Assembly: GCA_964465945.1 (NCBI GenBank)
Contig: CAYXMM010000004.1
Location: 234,993 to 298,992, forward strand
DNA: 64,000 nt
Origin: JAJRPT01 sp964465945
Lineage (GTDB): Bacteria > Bacteroidota > Ignavibacteria > Kapaibacteriales > UBA2268
Direction: 5' to 3'
The position numbers were made by a program, and so were the translations under genes. Shown here in pieces: positions 8,475-17,855 of this stretch. The notes under the pieces are model-generated. The model ran no database searches, was not told the origin of the DNA, and worked only from the letters and a program-made list of their open reading frames with translations. Each line of letters starts with the position of its first letter. Position 1 is the first letter of the stretch.

Positions 8475-9269
8475 TTAGTTTAACTTGAAATTGATTGGAA
8501 CAGATACCCAACAAGCCACAGGTTGTTTGTTTTGAATTGCAGGAATAACCTTTCCATATTTACTAATTGCATCTAAAGCTGCTTTGTCAAGCAAAGGACT
8601 GTCAGTGTATTCAACTTTCTTTTTAAGAATATCACCAGTTTTATCAACTAAGATTTTAATAATCACACGACCTTCTATTCCAGACCTTTTTGCTAAATCT
8701 GGGTAAATTACAAGGCGTTGTAATTTAGCAATATCAACAACTGGATTTTTTTCAACAGGAATAAAATCATCAGGTGAAGGTAATTCAGTTTCTCTTGCTT
8801 TTACATCTAAGTCTTTATCTGCAAAGTTAATTTTATCACTAAATCCACCTAAATCAACCGCACCATCACCACCTTCTGCTGAAGCTCTACTCATAACATC
8901 CATATTTGCAAATTCTTTCAAATCCGGAGCAATTTCTGCATCTGGAATTGGGATAGGGGTTCCAGCTCTTTGAGGGGGACCACCTTGCACTGTTACCTGT
9001 GGTGGAGGTGGAGGCGGAGCCGCCATATCCTCAGGTGGAGGTGGAGGAGTATCTATCAACTCCAACTCAACAGTTGTTTCTGCAAATGGAGCTACAAAGT
9101 TTTCTCCCTCAAAAGCACTGATTTTATCATAAATATACATTGATATAAAAATCAAAAGTAAAGCGCTATTTGTAATTATAAAAGCACGCCAAGTATACTT
9201 TCTAATAAAGTCTTTAAGTTCTCTTGCTCCATAATCAGAGATATTCGGGTTAATAATATGTTCTGACAT
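8475..9269 (-). CDS. tonB: Energy transducer TonB
   Basis: TonB couples the proton-motive force harvested by ExbB/ExbD in the inner membrane to outer-membrane receptors. The protein has one N-terminal membrane helix (AFIITNSALLLIFISMYIY), a proline-rich stretch (PPPPPEDMAAPPPPPP), and a C-terminal domain from about residue 180 with YPDLAKRSGIEGRVIIKILV and a final VACWVSVPINFKLN. The ATG at 9269 overlaps the exbD stop (TGATG). A GTG one codon earlier is also possible; GGAGAG upstream fits either. It follows exbB-exbD-exbD, so the energising complex is encoded as a unit. Confidence 0.93.
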   Translation of the reverse strand: MSEHIINPNISDYGARELKDFIRKYTWRAFIITNSALLLIFISMYIYDKISAFEGENFVAPFAETTVELELIDTPPPPPEDMAAPPPPPPQVTVQGGPPQRAGTPIPIPDAEIAPDLKEFANMDVMSRASAEGGDGAVDLGGFSDKINFADKDLDVKARETELPSPDDFIPVEKNPVVDIAKLQRLVIYPDLAKRSGIEGRVIIKILVDKTGDILKKKVEYTDSPLLDKAALDAISKYGKVIPAIQNKQPVACWVSVPINFKLN

Positions 9270-9853
9270 CACTTACTCTCCAATTGTTTTCCATCTGCTG
9301 GCAATTCTTTTGCAATTTTTGCTAAATCATCTTCAGTCAATATATTCAATGAAAACATTCTATTTCTTGGAATAACATCTTTTTTTAGAGATTGAGTTAT
9401 TTCCACTTCTGCTAAATTTAATTCATCTAAAATCTTAATAACTAATCCATAAGGTGCGCCTTTTGCTATCTTTAAACTTGTTATAACTTCATTTTTCATT
9501 CCAGGAATTAAATTCCTTTCAACAGCTAACTTTCTTAAATCTTTTATATCAGTAAGAACTAGCGCATCATTAGCTGGAAACCACATAATTCTACCTAATT
9601 CATCAACCATTATAGTAAATAATCTTGATTCTTTTACTTGTACATCAACATCTCTTTCGGGTGGTACAGCCATTTTCATTATTTGTGGTGTTGCCATTGT
9701 TGTTGTAAACATAAAGAATGTTAATAGTAAAAAAGTAATATCTACAAGTGGAGTCATATCAAGATGAAATCCAACTCTTTTCTTTTTCTTTCTGCTACTA
9801 TGCTTTCCTCTTTTTGGTTTTTCGCCACCGCCTAAACTACCGCCACCTGCCAT
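9269..9853 (-). CDS. exbD: ExbD/TolR biopolymer transport protein (second copy)
   Basis: A 194-residue protein with a Gly-rich, then strongly basic N-terminus (KRGKHSSRKKKKR) followed by the ExbD membrane segment VGFHLDMTPLVDITFLLLTFFMF, in which the conserved Asp of LVDITFLLL is the proton-path residue. The remainder is periplasmic. It forms the inner-membrane motor with ExbB. A strong AAGGAG precedes its ATG. It lies between the first exbD and tonB and overlaps the latter's start. Confidence 0.93.
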   Translation of the reverse strand: MAGGGSLGGGEKPKRGKHSSRKKKKRVGFHLDMTPLVDITFLLLTFFMFTTTMATPQIMKMAVPPERDVDVQVKESRLFTIMVDELGRIMWFPANDALVLTDIKDLRKLAVERNLIPGMKNEVITSLKIAKGAPYGLVIKILDELNLAEVEITQSLKKDVIPRNRMFSLNILTEDDLAKIAKELPADGKQLESK

Positions 9854-9930
9854 AATTTTCTCCTTTTAAAAATCATCTTTATACAATAGACACATTTTAT
9901 TTCTAAAAAGTTACAATGTGTCAAAATAAA

Positions 9931-10458
9931 TTATTGTTTTTTGTCTGTAACGTAGTTAAACGTTGTGTAGTTATTCTTTCTTAGTACTTCCATAGCATTA
10001 TTAACCCAGTCAAATGGTAATAACTTATCTGCATCAATAGCAAATTTAGTACTTAATGCTCCTTTAGCGTAATCAGATCTATATACCTCTCTGACAATCT
10101 TTTCAAGTGTTAATAAATCTACCTTTATTAAAGCGCTTTCTTTTTGTTCTTTTGTTAAACCATCAGTGCTATTTTTTACTTTACTAAAAGTTTCTTCATT
10201 AGTCATAGTAAAATAGTAGCTTGTGTCTGTTTTCAAAGTATCAGTGAAAGCAATTTTAATCGTTGCTAAATCAACTTCTGGAAGTTTTGATGTATCAGCC
10301 GATGCCTTTGGTCGCTCAATAAAAAACTTTTGCTCATTATCCGCTTCACTTTTAAATTTAGCAGTAAACATAAAAAATGTCAATAGAAGAAAAGTTATAT
10401 CAACCAAAGGGGTCATATCTATAACAAAACCAACTCTTTTTTTCTTAACCTTTGGCAT
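9931..10458 (-). CDS. exbD: ExbD/TolR biopolymer transport protein (first copy)
   Basis: The 175-residue protein has a short basic start (PKVKKKR), then VGFVIDMTPLVDITFLLLTFFMF with the conserved Asp of the ExbD transmembrane helix, and a periplasmic domain. It shares its N-terminal helix almost exactly with the second ExbD but the periplasmic domain differs, which suggests a heteromeric ExbD pair as is usual in Bacteroidota. AAGGAA upstream supports the start. It follows exbB by about ten bases. Confidence 0.93.
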   Translation of the reverse strand: MPKVKKKRVGFVIDMTPLVDITFLLLTFFMFTAKFKSEADNEQKFFIERPKASADTSKLPEVDLATIKIAFTDTLKTDTSYYFTMTNEETFSKVKNSTDGLTKEQKESALIKVDLLTLEKIVREVYRSDYAKGALSTKFAIDADKLLPFDWVNNAMEVLRKNNYTTFNYVTDKKQ

Positions 10459-10467
10459 TTTCTTTCC

Positions 10468-11250
10468 TTATTTTTTAATTCTTCCAGTGAAGATTTGAGT
10501 TACACTCAATATTGCTTCGTCAATCATATAAACGAAGTTATCCACTTTGGTAGTGAAAAAGTTATACATTAGAATTGCAACTAAAGCACCTATCAATCCA
10601 CCAGCAGTGTTATAAAGTGCCTCAGAGATACCGATAGATAATTGAGTTGCAGAAACAGTTCCAGATTGAGCAAGAGCTTGAAATGCTCTAATCATACCAA
10701 GTGTAGTTCCTAATAAACCAAATAATACAGAAACTGAAGCTATTGTAGATAAAATAACTAAATTTCTTTCTAATAATGGTGTTTCTAAGTTCATAGCTTC
10801 GTCAATAGCTCTTTGAACTTCAGATATTTTCTTTTCGTTTATAAATTCTTGGTCTTTTTCAACTTCAGTGAATCTAATAATTGCAGCTCTTAATATGTTA
10901 GCAACTGAACCTCTTTGTTGATCGCATTTTGAAAGAGCATCTTCTAATTTTCCATTTGCTAAATCAGTAATCACATTTTTAATGAAAACTTCTGGATTAC
11001 CTTTACCTTTTGCTTTCGCTAAAACCCAAAGTCTTTCTAAGGAAAAAGTTATTCCTATAATAATAAATGATAACAAAATAGCCACAATTGGACCACCTGT
11101 GTAAATCACAGCAAGCAAGTTCTCTGGTTTTGGCTCGTGTCTAATTGCACCATCAATAAATCCATCTGGGTTACCCATTACTACGTAATAGAAAGTAAAA
11201 CTTAGTATCAAGGTCAGGATTATTACAATCCAGTTAAATGCGTTTTTCAT
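10468..11250 (-). CDS. exbB: MotA/TolQ/ExbB proton channel protein (ExbB)
   Basis: The 260-residue inner-membrane protein has an N-terminal helix (WIVIILTLILSFTFYYVVM), a second near residues 45-70 (TGGPIVAILLSFIIIGITFSLERLW), and the ExbB/TolQ signature region NLVILSTIASVSVLFGLLGTTLGMIRAF followed by AGGLIGALVAILMYNFF. These are hallmarks of the pentameric channel that works with ExbD. AGGAG precedes the ATG. It begins 20 bases after the STAS gene, so the two are likely co-transcribed. Confidence 0.95.
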   Translation of the reverse strand: MKNAFNWIVIILTLILSFTFYYVVMGNPDGFIDGAIRHEPKPENLLAVIYTGGPIVAILLSFIIIGITFSLERLWVLAKAKGKGNPEVFIKNVITDLANGKLEDALSKCDQQRGSVANILRAAIIRFTEVEKDQEFINEKKISEVQRAIDEAMNLETPLLERNLVILSTIASVSVLFGLLGTTLGMIRAFQALAQSGTVSATQLSIGISEALYNTAGGLIGALVAILMYNFFTTKVDNFVYMIDEAILSVTQIFTGRIKK

Positions 11251-11270
11251 TAGTTACTCCTAATATTTAT

Positions 11271-11615
11271 TTAATTTGATAATTCTTTAATTGCTAAATC
11301 AAGATTTTCTGCAATAGTAAATACCATTGTTAATTTCGTTATAACGAAAATGTTCTCAATAGATTTGCTAATATTGCATAAAATAATTTTTCCATCTCTT
11401 TTTATAAAACTTGCATGTGCTGAAATTAGCACTCCTAATGCTGTTGAATTTAAATAGCTAGTTTCTTTTAAATCAATTATTAATTTGTTTTTTTGAGAAT
11501 CGCTAATTTCTTTCAATGCGTCTCGTAATTGGTCTGTCTCTTCACCTCCAACAAATTGACCTTTCATACTTATGATTGTCCCACCAATTTGTTCTTGAAT
11601 TTTAATTTGTGACAT
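11271..11615 (-). CDS. STAS-domain protein (anti-sigma factor antagonist type)
   Basis: The 114-residue protein is a single STAS domain: beta strand IGGTIISMKGQF, then KLIIDLKETSYLNSTALGVLISAH, where the Ser/Thr in YLNSTALG matches the site phosphorylated in SpoIIAA-like proteins. No anti-sigma kinase or phosphatase gene is adjacent. It heads the exb/tonB unit, 20 bases before exbB, so it may regulate or partner with the envelope machinery, but a regulatory role is inference. A TAnnTTTG element lies about 40 bases upstream of its ATG. Confidence 0.85.
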   Translation of the reverse strand: MSQIKIQEQIGGTIISMKGQFVGGEETDQLRDALKEISDSQKNKLIIDLKETSYLNSTALGVLISAHASFIKRDGKIILCNISKSIENIFVITKLTMVFTIAENLDLAIKELSN

Positions 11616-11655
11616 TTTCTTATTACTAATTTATTTTTAAACTATATACAATTTA

Positions 11656-11663
11656 CAAAAATA
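11656..11663 (-). promoter_or_regulatory. Candidate -7 promoter element for STAS-exb unit
   Basis: Minus strand reads TATTTTTG, matching the Bacteroidota TAnnTTTG consensus, about 40 bases before the STAS start. No convincing TTTG at -33. Confidence 0.4.
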
Positions 11664-11722
11664 TATATTATTATTGAAAACTTGAAATTTTTAGTTAATA
11701 TTTTTAAAACTTTTTTACAATT

Positions 11723-12598
11723 TTATCTAATATGTTGCTTTTCACTATTTTTCAATTCACCTTTAAGGAACCTTTCTATTCCATTAATATCACTATAATT
11801 AGTTATATTAAATTTCTTTTTAAAAGATTCATTCAGTTTCTTCCCTTGCTCAAAAGAATTTTCAAAATAAAATACTCCATTTACATTTAATATTTCTGAA
11901 AATATTGCATAAAACCTTCTAAAAAACATAAGTCCGTCCCCCTCATCTGTCAAAGCAACACGCGGCTCATACTCTTTAACATTATTATCAAGCAAATGAA
12001 ATTCGTCTTTGCTAATATAAGGAGGATTTGAAACTATTACATCAAATTTGGTTTTTGGAATTTTCATTAGTATGTCAAGAATAAAAAATTCTATATTTTC
12101 AACTCCATTGATAACGGCATTAACTTTTGAAGTTTCAATAGCACCTTCGCTTATATCAATAGCAAAAACTTTTGAGTTTGGGAGATTTTTTGCCAATGAT
12201 ATCCCTATACAACCTGAACCACAACCAATATCCAATATATTTAATTGGTTTTTTGATTGATTTTCTTTAACAATTAAATCTACTAATTCCTCTGTTTCAG
12301 GTCGAGGTATAAGAACATTATTATTAACTTTAAATTTTAAATTATAAAATTCAACTTCTCCTAAAATATATTGAATTGGCTCGTGTGAAACAATCCTTTT
12401 AATTTTGTCTTTCACTTCATTTAATTCAAATTGATTTAATGGCAAATCGAACTTTACATATAAGTCAATCCGCTCAAAATTCATAACCTGTGAAAGAATT
12501 AAATCAATCTGCCTTTTTGAATTTTCAAATCCCTTTGAATCAAGATACTTAGCCCCCCAATCTTGTATTCTTCCAATAGTCCATACTTCGTTCGACAA
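11723..12598 (-). CDS. prmC: Release factor glutamine N5-methyltransferase PrmC
   Basis: PrmC methylates the glutamine of the GGQ motif of release factors RF1/RF2. The 291-residue protein has an N-terminal helical domain, the SAM-binding DIGCGSGCIGISLAK (around residue 122) and the catalytic VSNPPYIS (around residue 187), followed by EPRVALTDEGDGLMFF typical of PrmC. It lies five bases after pyrB on the same strand. Confidence 0.95.
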   Translation of the reverse strand: MSNEVWTIGRIQDWGAKYLDSKGFENSKRQIDLILSQVMNFERIDLYVKFDLPLNQFELNEVKDKIKRIVSHEPIQYILGEVEFYNLKFKVNNNVLIPRPETEELVDLIVKENQSKNQLNILDIGCGSGCIGISLAKNLPNSKVFAIDISEGAIETSKVNAVINGVENIEFFILDILMKIPKTKFDVIVSNPPYISKDEFHLLDNNVKEYEPRVALTDEGDGLMFFRRFYAIFSEILNVNGVFYFENSFEQGKKLNESFKKKFNITNYSDINGIERFLKGELKNSEKQHIR

Positions 12599-12603
12599 AT
12601 CAA

Positions 12604-13521
12604 TTACCTTTTAATAAAATCTGAAAGTAATGATAATACTGCCATTCTAATATAAACGCCATACTTCACTTGCGTTTGAATCAGGCAATTTGGATATATA
12701 ACAACCTCCATATCTAATTCAACTCCATAATTTACAGGACCAGGATGCATAATTACCAATTCTGGTTTTAACTCAAATCTTTTAATATTCATTCCAAAAT
12801 TAGAATGATATTCTTCAACTGAACTAAATTGTTCATTTTTCATTCTTTCTTTTTGAACCCGCAATAACATAATTACATCAGAATTTATAATAGCATCATC
12901 AATGTGATTATAAACTTTTAAGCCATTTATTGAATTATCTTTCGGTAAAAATTCCTGTGGTGCTGAAACTGATACTTCAACTCCTAACTTTTTTAAAATA
13001 TTAATATTTGACCTTGCAACTCTACTATGGGAAACATCACCTACAATACACAATTTCAACCCTTTTAAATTACCAAAGTGTTTCGTCAAAGTGTATGCGT
13101 CTAAAAGCCCTTGAGTAGGATGGTCGGTCTCACCATCACCTGCATTAACAATTATATTATTTGAATTTGCTTGAAGCTCTTCTACAATTCCATCTTCTTT
13201 ATGTCTAATAACAAAAATCTTCACCCCCATTGCTTCCATTGTGCGAATTGTGTCTAAATTAGTTTCGCCTTTAGAAAGCGAGCTTGTTACATAATCAAAA
13301 GAAAGTGTGAAAGCACCTAATCTTTTAGCTGCAAGTTCAAAAGAAAGTTTTGTTCTTGTTGAATTTTCAAAGAATGCTAATGCTAACGGAACATTCTTTA
13401 AATCTTCAAACGAACTATAATTTCCAGCTTTTAAAAATTCATCTGTTTTCTCAAATATTAGTTTTATATCACTAATATTCAAGTCATTACTACGTATTAA
13501 ATAAGGTTTTGATAATTTCAT
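12604..13521 (-). CDS. pyrB: Aspartate carbamoyltransferase catalytic subunit
   Basis: Catalyses carbamoyl phosphate plus aspartate to carbamoyl aspartate, the committed step of pyrimidine synthesis. The carbamoyl-phosphate loop FFENSTRTKLSFELAAKRLG starts near residue 50; DGETDHPTQGLLDAYT near 130 and MHPGPVNYGVELD near 260 are family signatures. Length 305 is normal. No pyrI regulatory subunit is adjacent. It overlaps recN by 4 bases. Confidence 0.96.
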   Translation of the reverse strand: MKLSKPYLIRSNDLNISDIKLIFEKTDEFLKAGNYSSFEDLKNVPLALAFFENSTRTKLSFELAAKRLGAFTLSFDYVTSSLSKGETNLDTIRTMEAMGVKIFVIRHKEDGIVEELQANSNNIIVNAGDGETDHPTQGLLDAYTLTKHFGNLKGLKLCIVGDVSHSRVARSNINILKKLGVEVSVSAPQEFLPKDNSINGLKVYNHIDDAIINSDVIMLLRVQKERMKNEQFSSVEEYHSNFGMNIKRFELKPELVIMHPGPVNYGVELDMEVVIYPNCLIQTQVKYGVYIRMAVLSLLSDFIKR

Positions 13522-15224
13522 ATTTGATCCACTAATTGTTTTGCATTTATTATTGAAGTTTCGGTTAACTTTTCACCACTAAATAGCTTAGCAATTTCGA
13601 TTAAACTCCTTTCAGAGTCTAATAAATTAATTTTTGAAAAAGTTCTATTTTCTTCCTCATATTTTTCAATTAAAAAATGATTATTTGCGTTCGCTGCTAT
13701 TTGAGGCAAATGTGTAATAGTTAGAATTTGTGTAGTATTTGCAATTTTATTCATATATTTTCCAACCTTTTGAGCTATTCTACCACTAATTCCTGTGTCG
13801 ATTTCATCTAATAATAATGTTCCTATACCCTTTTTATCTTTACTCAAAGCTTTCATCGCAAGCATAACTCTCGACATCTCACCTCCAGAAGCAATTTCCG
13901 AAATTGGTTTTGCTAATTCTCCAGTATTTGTTGAAATATAAAATTCAACATCATTAATACCATTTTCATTTATCAAAAGTTTTTCATTCTTATCTAAAAC
14001 ATAGAACTCCCCATTATTAATATATGGCAAAAAATCAACCTTGATACTGAAATTAGAATTTTCTAACCCAATTTCTTTCAATTCATTATTTAATTCATTT
14101 GAAATTATTTTTGCATTATCAATTCTCAACTTGCTCAAATTTAATGCTACTTTTGAAAGTTCTATTCTTTTATCTTCAATTTCAACTTTTAACTTTTGAA
14201 TTTCATCGTCAAAATTATCAATTAAAGATAATTTTTCTTCTAAATCTTTTTTTTCATTCAAACAATCATCAATAGAACCATATTTTTTAATTAACTTCTT
14301 TAAATCTAAGTGTCTATTTTTTAAATATTCAACTCTCTCATTATCAAAATCAATATTGTTTTTATAAGAATTTACAGCTTTGAATGCTTCTTCAATAGAA
14401 ATTTTAGCTGATTCTAAATCATTAACAAAATCACTAAATTTATTATCAATATTATTCATATTTATCAATGATTTAATAGCATTATTTAATAATAAATAAG
14501 AATTTAATTCACCTTCATACAAATCATTAATTATGTTATTTGACAATTCAAAAAGAGTCTCAATATTCTCAACAACATTCAATTCGTTTTCTACAACTTC
14601 ATCTTCATTTTCATTTGGATTAATTTTATTAATTTCATTCAATTGAAATTCCCAATAATCTCTATCTTTCTTTAATTTCTCACCATTTCTAATTATTTTA
14701 TTTTTCTTTTCAATTAAATTTGAAAATTCGTAGTATTTCTCTTTATAATTATTTAGTAATTCCTCATTACCAGCTAAATTATCCAACATTTCAAGTTGAA
14801 ATTCTTTGTTTAATAAATTTGAAGTTTGTAATTGCCCATGATGATCGTACAATCTCATTGCAATTAATTTTAATTCTTTCATTTGGATAGGAGAATCATT
14901 TAAAAAACTCCTACTTGTTCCATTTATATTAATTTCCCTTCTAAAAATTAATGAATCACTTGCTTCAAAATCAATTTTTTCTTTTAACTCATTCAGTAAA
15001 TTTTCTTTCTCAAATCCATCGAACTCAACCTCAATTATACATTTATTTTCACCATTTCTTATTAAATCAAAAGATGCTCTATTTCCAAGAGCAATATTAA
15101 TTGCTTGAAAAATTAGAGACTTCCCACTTCCAGTTTCACCTGTGAAAATGTTTAACCCCCTATTCAAGAACACTTCTGACTCTTCAATAATAGCAAAATT
15201 CTTTATGTATATTCTTTTAAGCAT
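13518..15224 (-). CDS. recN: DNA repair protein RecN
   Basis: RecN is an SMC-like ATPase that acts at double-strand breaks. The N-terminal FAIIEESEVFLNRGLNIFTGE leads into Walker A GETGSGKS (near residue 30). A long coiled-coil centre rich in Asn, Lys and Glu follows. The C-terminal ABC signature SGGEMSRVMLAMKAL and Walker B TLLLDEIDTGISG are intact. Length 568 matches RecN. It overlaps the MetH-domain gene by one base and pyrB by four. Confidence 0.96.
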   Translation of the reverse strand: MLKRIYIKNFAIIEESEVFLNRGLNIFTGETGSGKSLIFQAINIALGNRASFDLIRNGENKCIIEVEFDGFEKENLLNELKEKIDFEASDSLIFRREININGTSRSFLNDSPIQMKELKLIAMRLYDHHGQLQTSNLLNKEFQLEMLDNLAGNEELLNNYKEKYYEFSNLIEKKNKIIRNGEKLKKDRDYWEFQLNEINKINPNENEDEVVENELNVVENIETLFELSNNIINDLYEGELNSYLLLNNAIKSLINMNNIDNKFSDFVNDLESAKISIEEAFKAVNSYKNNIDFDNERVEYLKNRHLDLKKLIKKYGSIDDCLNEKKDLEEKLSLIDNFDDEIQKLKVEIEDKRIELSKVALNLSKLRIDNAKIISNELNNELKEIGLENSNFSIKVDFLPYINNGEFYVLDKNEKLLINENGINDVEFYISTNTGELAKPISEIASGGEMSRVMLAMKALSKDKKGIGTLLLDEIDTGISGRIAQKVGKYMNKIANTTQILTITHLPQIAANANNHFLIEKYEEENRTFSKINLLDSERSLIEIAKLFSGEKLTETSIINAKQLVDQI

Positions 15225-16231
15225 TATTCAATAGTTCTTGGTTTTATATCTTTGATTGCGTTATAAATAGCACCTATATGTTCAGGTGTAGTTCCACAGC
15301 AACCACCAGCAATGTTTACATAGTTTTCTAAAGCATAATTTTTAATTTGTTCTGCCATATACTCAGGAGTTTCATCATAACCACCAAACTCATTTGGTAA
15401 CCCTGCATTTGGATATAATGAGGTACAAACATCTGAAATATTTGCTAAGTCCCTAATGTGTGCCCTCATCTCAGCAGAACCTAAGGCACAATTCAGACCA
15501 ACGCTTAATAAATTAGGACAATGTGCAACAGAAATGTAAAATGCTTCAACAGTTTGCCCAGACAAAGTTCTTCCACTTTGATCGACAATAGTCCCAGAAA
15601 TCATCACTGGTAGATCGATATTTCTGCTTGTGAACAACTCGGCAGTTGCAGCAATAGCTGCTTTCGCATTTAAAGTATCAAAAACAGTTTCAATTAAAAT
15701 AATATCAACTCCACCATCGACAAGCCCATTCATTTGTTCCAAATACCCTTTTTGTAATTCAGAAAAAGTAACTTTACGAAATCCAGGGTCCTTAACATCA
15801 GGAGAAAGAGATGCCGTCTGATTTGTCGGTCCCACCGCTCCTGCAACATAACGTTTGCGACTTGGGTCTTTTGTCATCATTTCATCTGCAACGCTTCTTG
15901 CCAATTTAGCAGATGTAACATTTAACTCATAAACTAACTCTTCCATTGAATAATCAGCCATAGAAAATGGATTACTATTAAATGTATTTGTTTCTATAAT
16001 ATCAGCTCCTGCCTCTAAAAACTTTTGATGAATTTCTTTAATAATATGTGGTTGAGTTATTGAAAGTAAATCATTATTATTTTTTAAATCTGATTTTTCG
16101 TAATATTTAAACCTCTCACCTCTATAATCTTCTTCTTCTAAGTTATATGTTTGAATCATTGTTCCCATTGCACCATCAATACATAAAATTCGAGTTTTTA
16201 ATATTTGTTGCAACTCTTTAAGTAAATCCAT
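15224..16231 (-). CDS. Homocysteine S-methyltransferase domain protein (MetH N-terminal module)
   Basis: The 335-residue protein matches the first domain of cobalamin-dependent methionine synthase: GAMGTMIQTYNLEEEDYRGE, GADIIETNTFNSN and VGLNCALGS, plus the zinc-binding GGCCGTTPEHI at the end. The folate, cobalamin and reactivation modules are absent and the neighbouring recN gene is unrelated, so the rest of MetH must be a separate gene elsewhere, as in other split MetH systems. A different homocysteine methyltransferase cannot be excluded. ATG at 16231 is 59 bases from the divergent CCA gene. Confidence 0.88.
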   Translation of the reverse strand: MDLLKELQQILKTRILCIDGAMGTMIQTYNLEEEDYRGERFKYYEKSDLKNNNDLLSITQPHIIKEIHQKFLEAGADIIETNTFNSNPFSMADYSMEELVYELNVTSAKLARSVADEMMTKDPSRKRYVAGAVGPTNQTASLSPDVKDPGFRKVTFSELQKGYLEQMNGLVDGGVDIILIETVFDTLNAKAAIAATAELFTSRNIDLPVMISGTIVDQSGRTLSGQTVEAFYISVAHCPNLLSVGLNCALGSAEMRAHIRDLANISDVCTSLYPNAGLPNEFGGYDETPEYMAEQIKNYALENYVNIAGGCCGTTPEHIGAIYNAIKDIKPRTIE

Positions 16232-16254
16232 AAAATCCTTTCAAAAATATATCT

Positions 16255-16262
16255 TAAATTTG
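16255..16262 (+). promoter_or_regulatory. Candidate -7 promoter element for CCA gene
   Basis: TAAATTTG, matching TAnnTTTG, 28 bases before the ATG at 16291 in the divergent spacer. No -33 TTTG at standard spacing. Confidence 0.4.
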
Positions 16263-16290
16263 TTTTTAATAAAAAGTAAATTTAAGAAAA

Positions 16291-17706
16291 ATGACTAACA
16301 TTCTTATAAAAGAAAAAATTCTTAAAGAAATTGGTGAACTTGCTGATATAAATGAAACTAAAATATACATTGTTGGTGGCTATGTTAGGGACTATTTCTT
16401 AGACCGAGAAAGAAAAGATTTTGACATCACTGTCATTGGTGATTCAATAGAATTTGCTAAAAAAGTAAGTGATAAATTTCATTCGAAAATTGTCATTTAT
16501 GAACGTTTTAAAACTGCCCTTGTTCCAATTGGTGATTTTAATGTTGAATTTGTTGGAACGCGAAAAGAAGAATATTTAAGTGATTCTCGTAAACCAATAA
16601 CTACTGATGGAACTTTTGAAGATGATATAAATAGACGTGATTTTACAATCAATGCAATGGCTTGCTCTCTTAATGCTGAAAACTTCGGTGAACTAATTGA
16701 CCTACACAATGGAATAGTTGACTTGAATAGTAAAATTCTTAAAACACCGCTTGATCCAATTACAACTTATTCTGACGACCCACTAAGAATGATGCGTGCA
16801 GCTCGGTTTGCATCTCAACTTGGCTTTACACTTGAAAGTAATTCATTCGATGCAATTTCAAAAATGTCTGATAGAATTAAAATTATATCACAAGAAAGAA
16901 TTGCAGATGAGTTCTTAAAAATTCTTGCTTCCCCTAAGCCGAGTATTGGTTTATCCATATTATTTAATTCAAACTTACTAAAATATATTTTTCCTGAATT
17001 AAACGACTTAGAATCAAGTGATGTGGCTGAAATCGACGGAAAAAAGTTTTATCATAAAAATGTCTTTTGGCATACTTTACGTGTTGTTGATAATATTGCT
17101 CTTCACACAGATAAGTTATGGCTAAGATTTGCTGCCCTTATGCATGATATTGCTAAGCCAAGAACTAAAAAGTTTATTAAAGGAATTGGCTGGACTTTCC
17201 ACGGACATGAGGAAGTTGGAGCAAGAATGCAAAAGAAAATTTTCCATAGAATGAAATTCCCTTTAGAACCTCTACCCTATGTTGAAAAGTTAGTTCGACT
17301 ACATCAAAGACCAATGCACTTGATTGATGAAGAAATAACAGATTCTGCTATTAGACGTCTTGCTGCACAAGCAGGGCCTGAACTTGAGGACTTATTTACA
17401 TTATGCCGAGCTGACATTACTACAAAGAACGAAGAAAAAGAAAAAAAATATAAAAACAATTACGAAGTAGTATTCCAAAAAATCTTAGAAGTTCAAGAAA
17501 AAGACCAGCTAAGAGCATTTCAATCACCAGTTCGAGGTGAAGAAATTATGGAAATATGTAATATACAACCATCTCGGCTTGTGGGACAAATTAAGAATGA
17601 AATTGAAGAAGCAATTTTAGACGGAATAATTCCTAATGACTATGAAAAAGCAAAAATTTTCTTTCTTGAAAATAAAGAATTATGGTTAAGGAAGTACTTA
17701 AAGTAG
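16291..17706 (+). CDS. CCA tRNA nucleotidyltransferase with HD domain
   Basis: A 471-residue class II nucleotidyltransferase that adds or repairs the 3' CCA of tRNAs. The N-terminal head has GGYVRDYFLDRERKDFDITV (near residue 27) with the catalytic DFD pair; the RRDFTINAMA motif and the RMMRAARFASQLGF region follow. An HD phosphohydrolase domain (FWHTLRVVDN, LMHDIAKP, GHEEVGA) spans about 250-350. This domain order is common in Bacteroidota. Poly(A) polymerase activity is an alternative within the family. Confidence 0.93.
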   Translation: MTNILIKEKILKEIGELADINETKIYIVGGYVRDYFLDRERKDFDITVIGDSIEFAKKVSDKFHSKIVIYERFKTALVPIGDFNVEFVGTRKEEYLSDSRKPITTDGTFEDDINRRDFTINAMACSLNAENFGELIDLHNGIVDLNSKILKTPLDPITTYSDDPLRMMRAARFASQLGFTLESNSFDAISKMSDRIKIISQERIADEFLKILASPKPSIGLSILFNSNLLKYIFPELNDLESSDVAEIDGKKFYHKNVFWHTLRVVDNIALHTDKLWLRFAALMHDIAKPRTKKFIKGIGWTFHGHEEVGARMQKKIFHRMKFPLEPLPYVEKLVRLHQRPMHLIDEEITDSAIRRLAAQAGPELEDLFTLCRADITTKNEEKEKKYKNNYEVVFQKILEVQEKDQLRAFQSPVRGEEIMEICNIQPSRLVGQIKNEIEEAILDGIIPNDYEKAKIFFLENKELWLRKYLK

Positions 17707-17855
17707 AGTTGATATAACTCTTGCCAACGTATTGTGTGCCTATTATAATTGAATACTTCCTAAAATTCAATTATTAAAAAAAATTAAAGCTTTTTAAAAT
17801 CATTTTTATTAAACTCTGTCAAGATAAATCGAAACAAGTCAATATCAACTCCGCT

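Noticed and set aside
17707..17855. Inverted repeat AATTGAAT...ATTCAATT in the gap between the CCA gene and the exported unknown
   Set aside because: Short and purely AT-rich, without a T-run; expected often by chance in this DNA.
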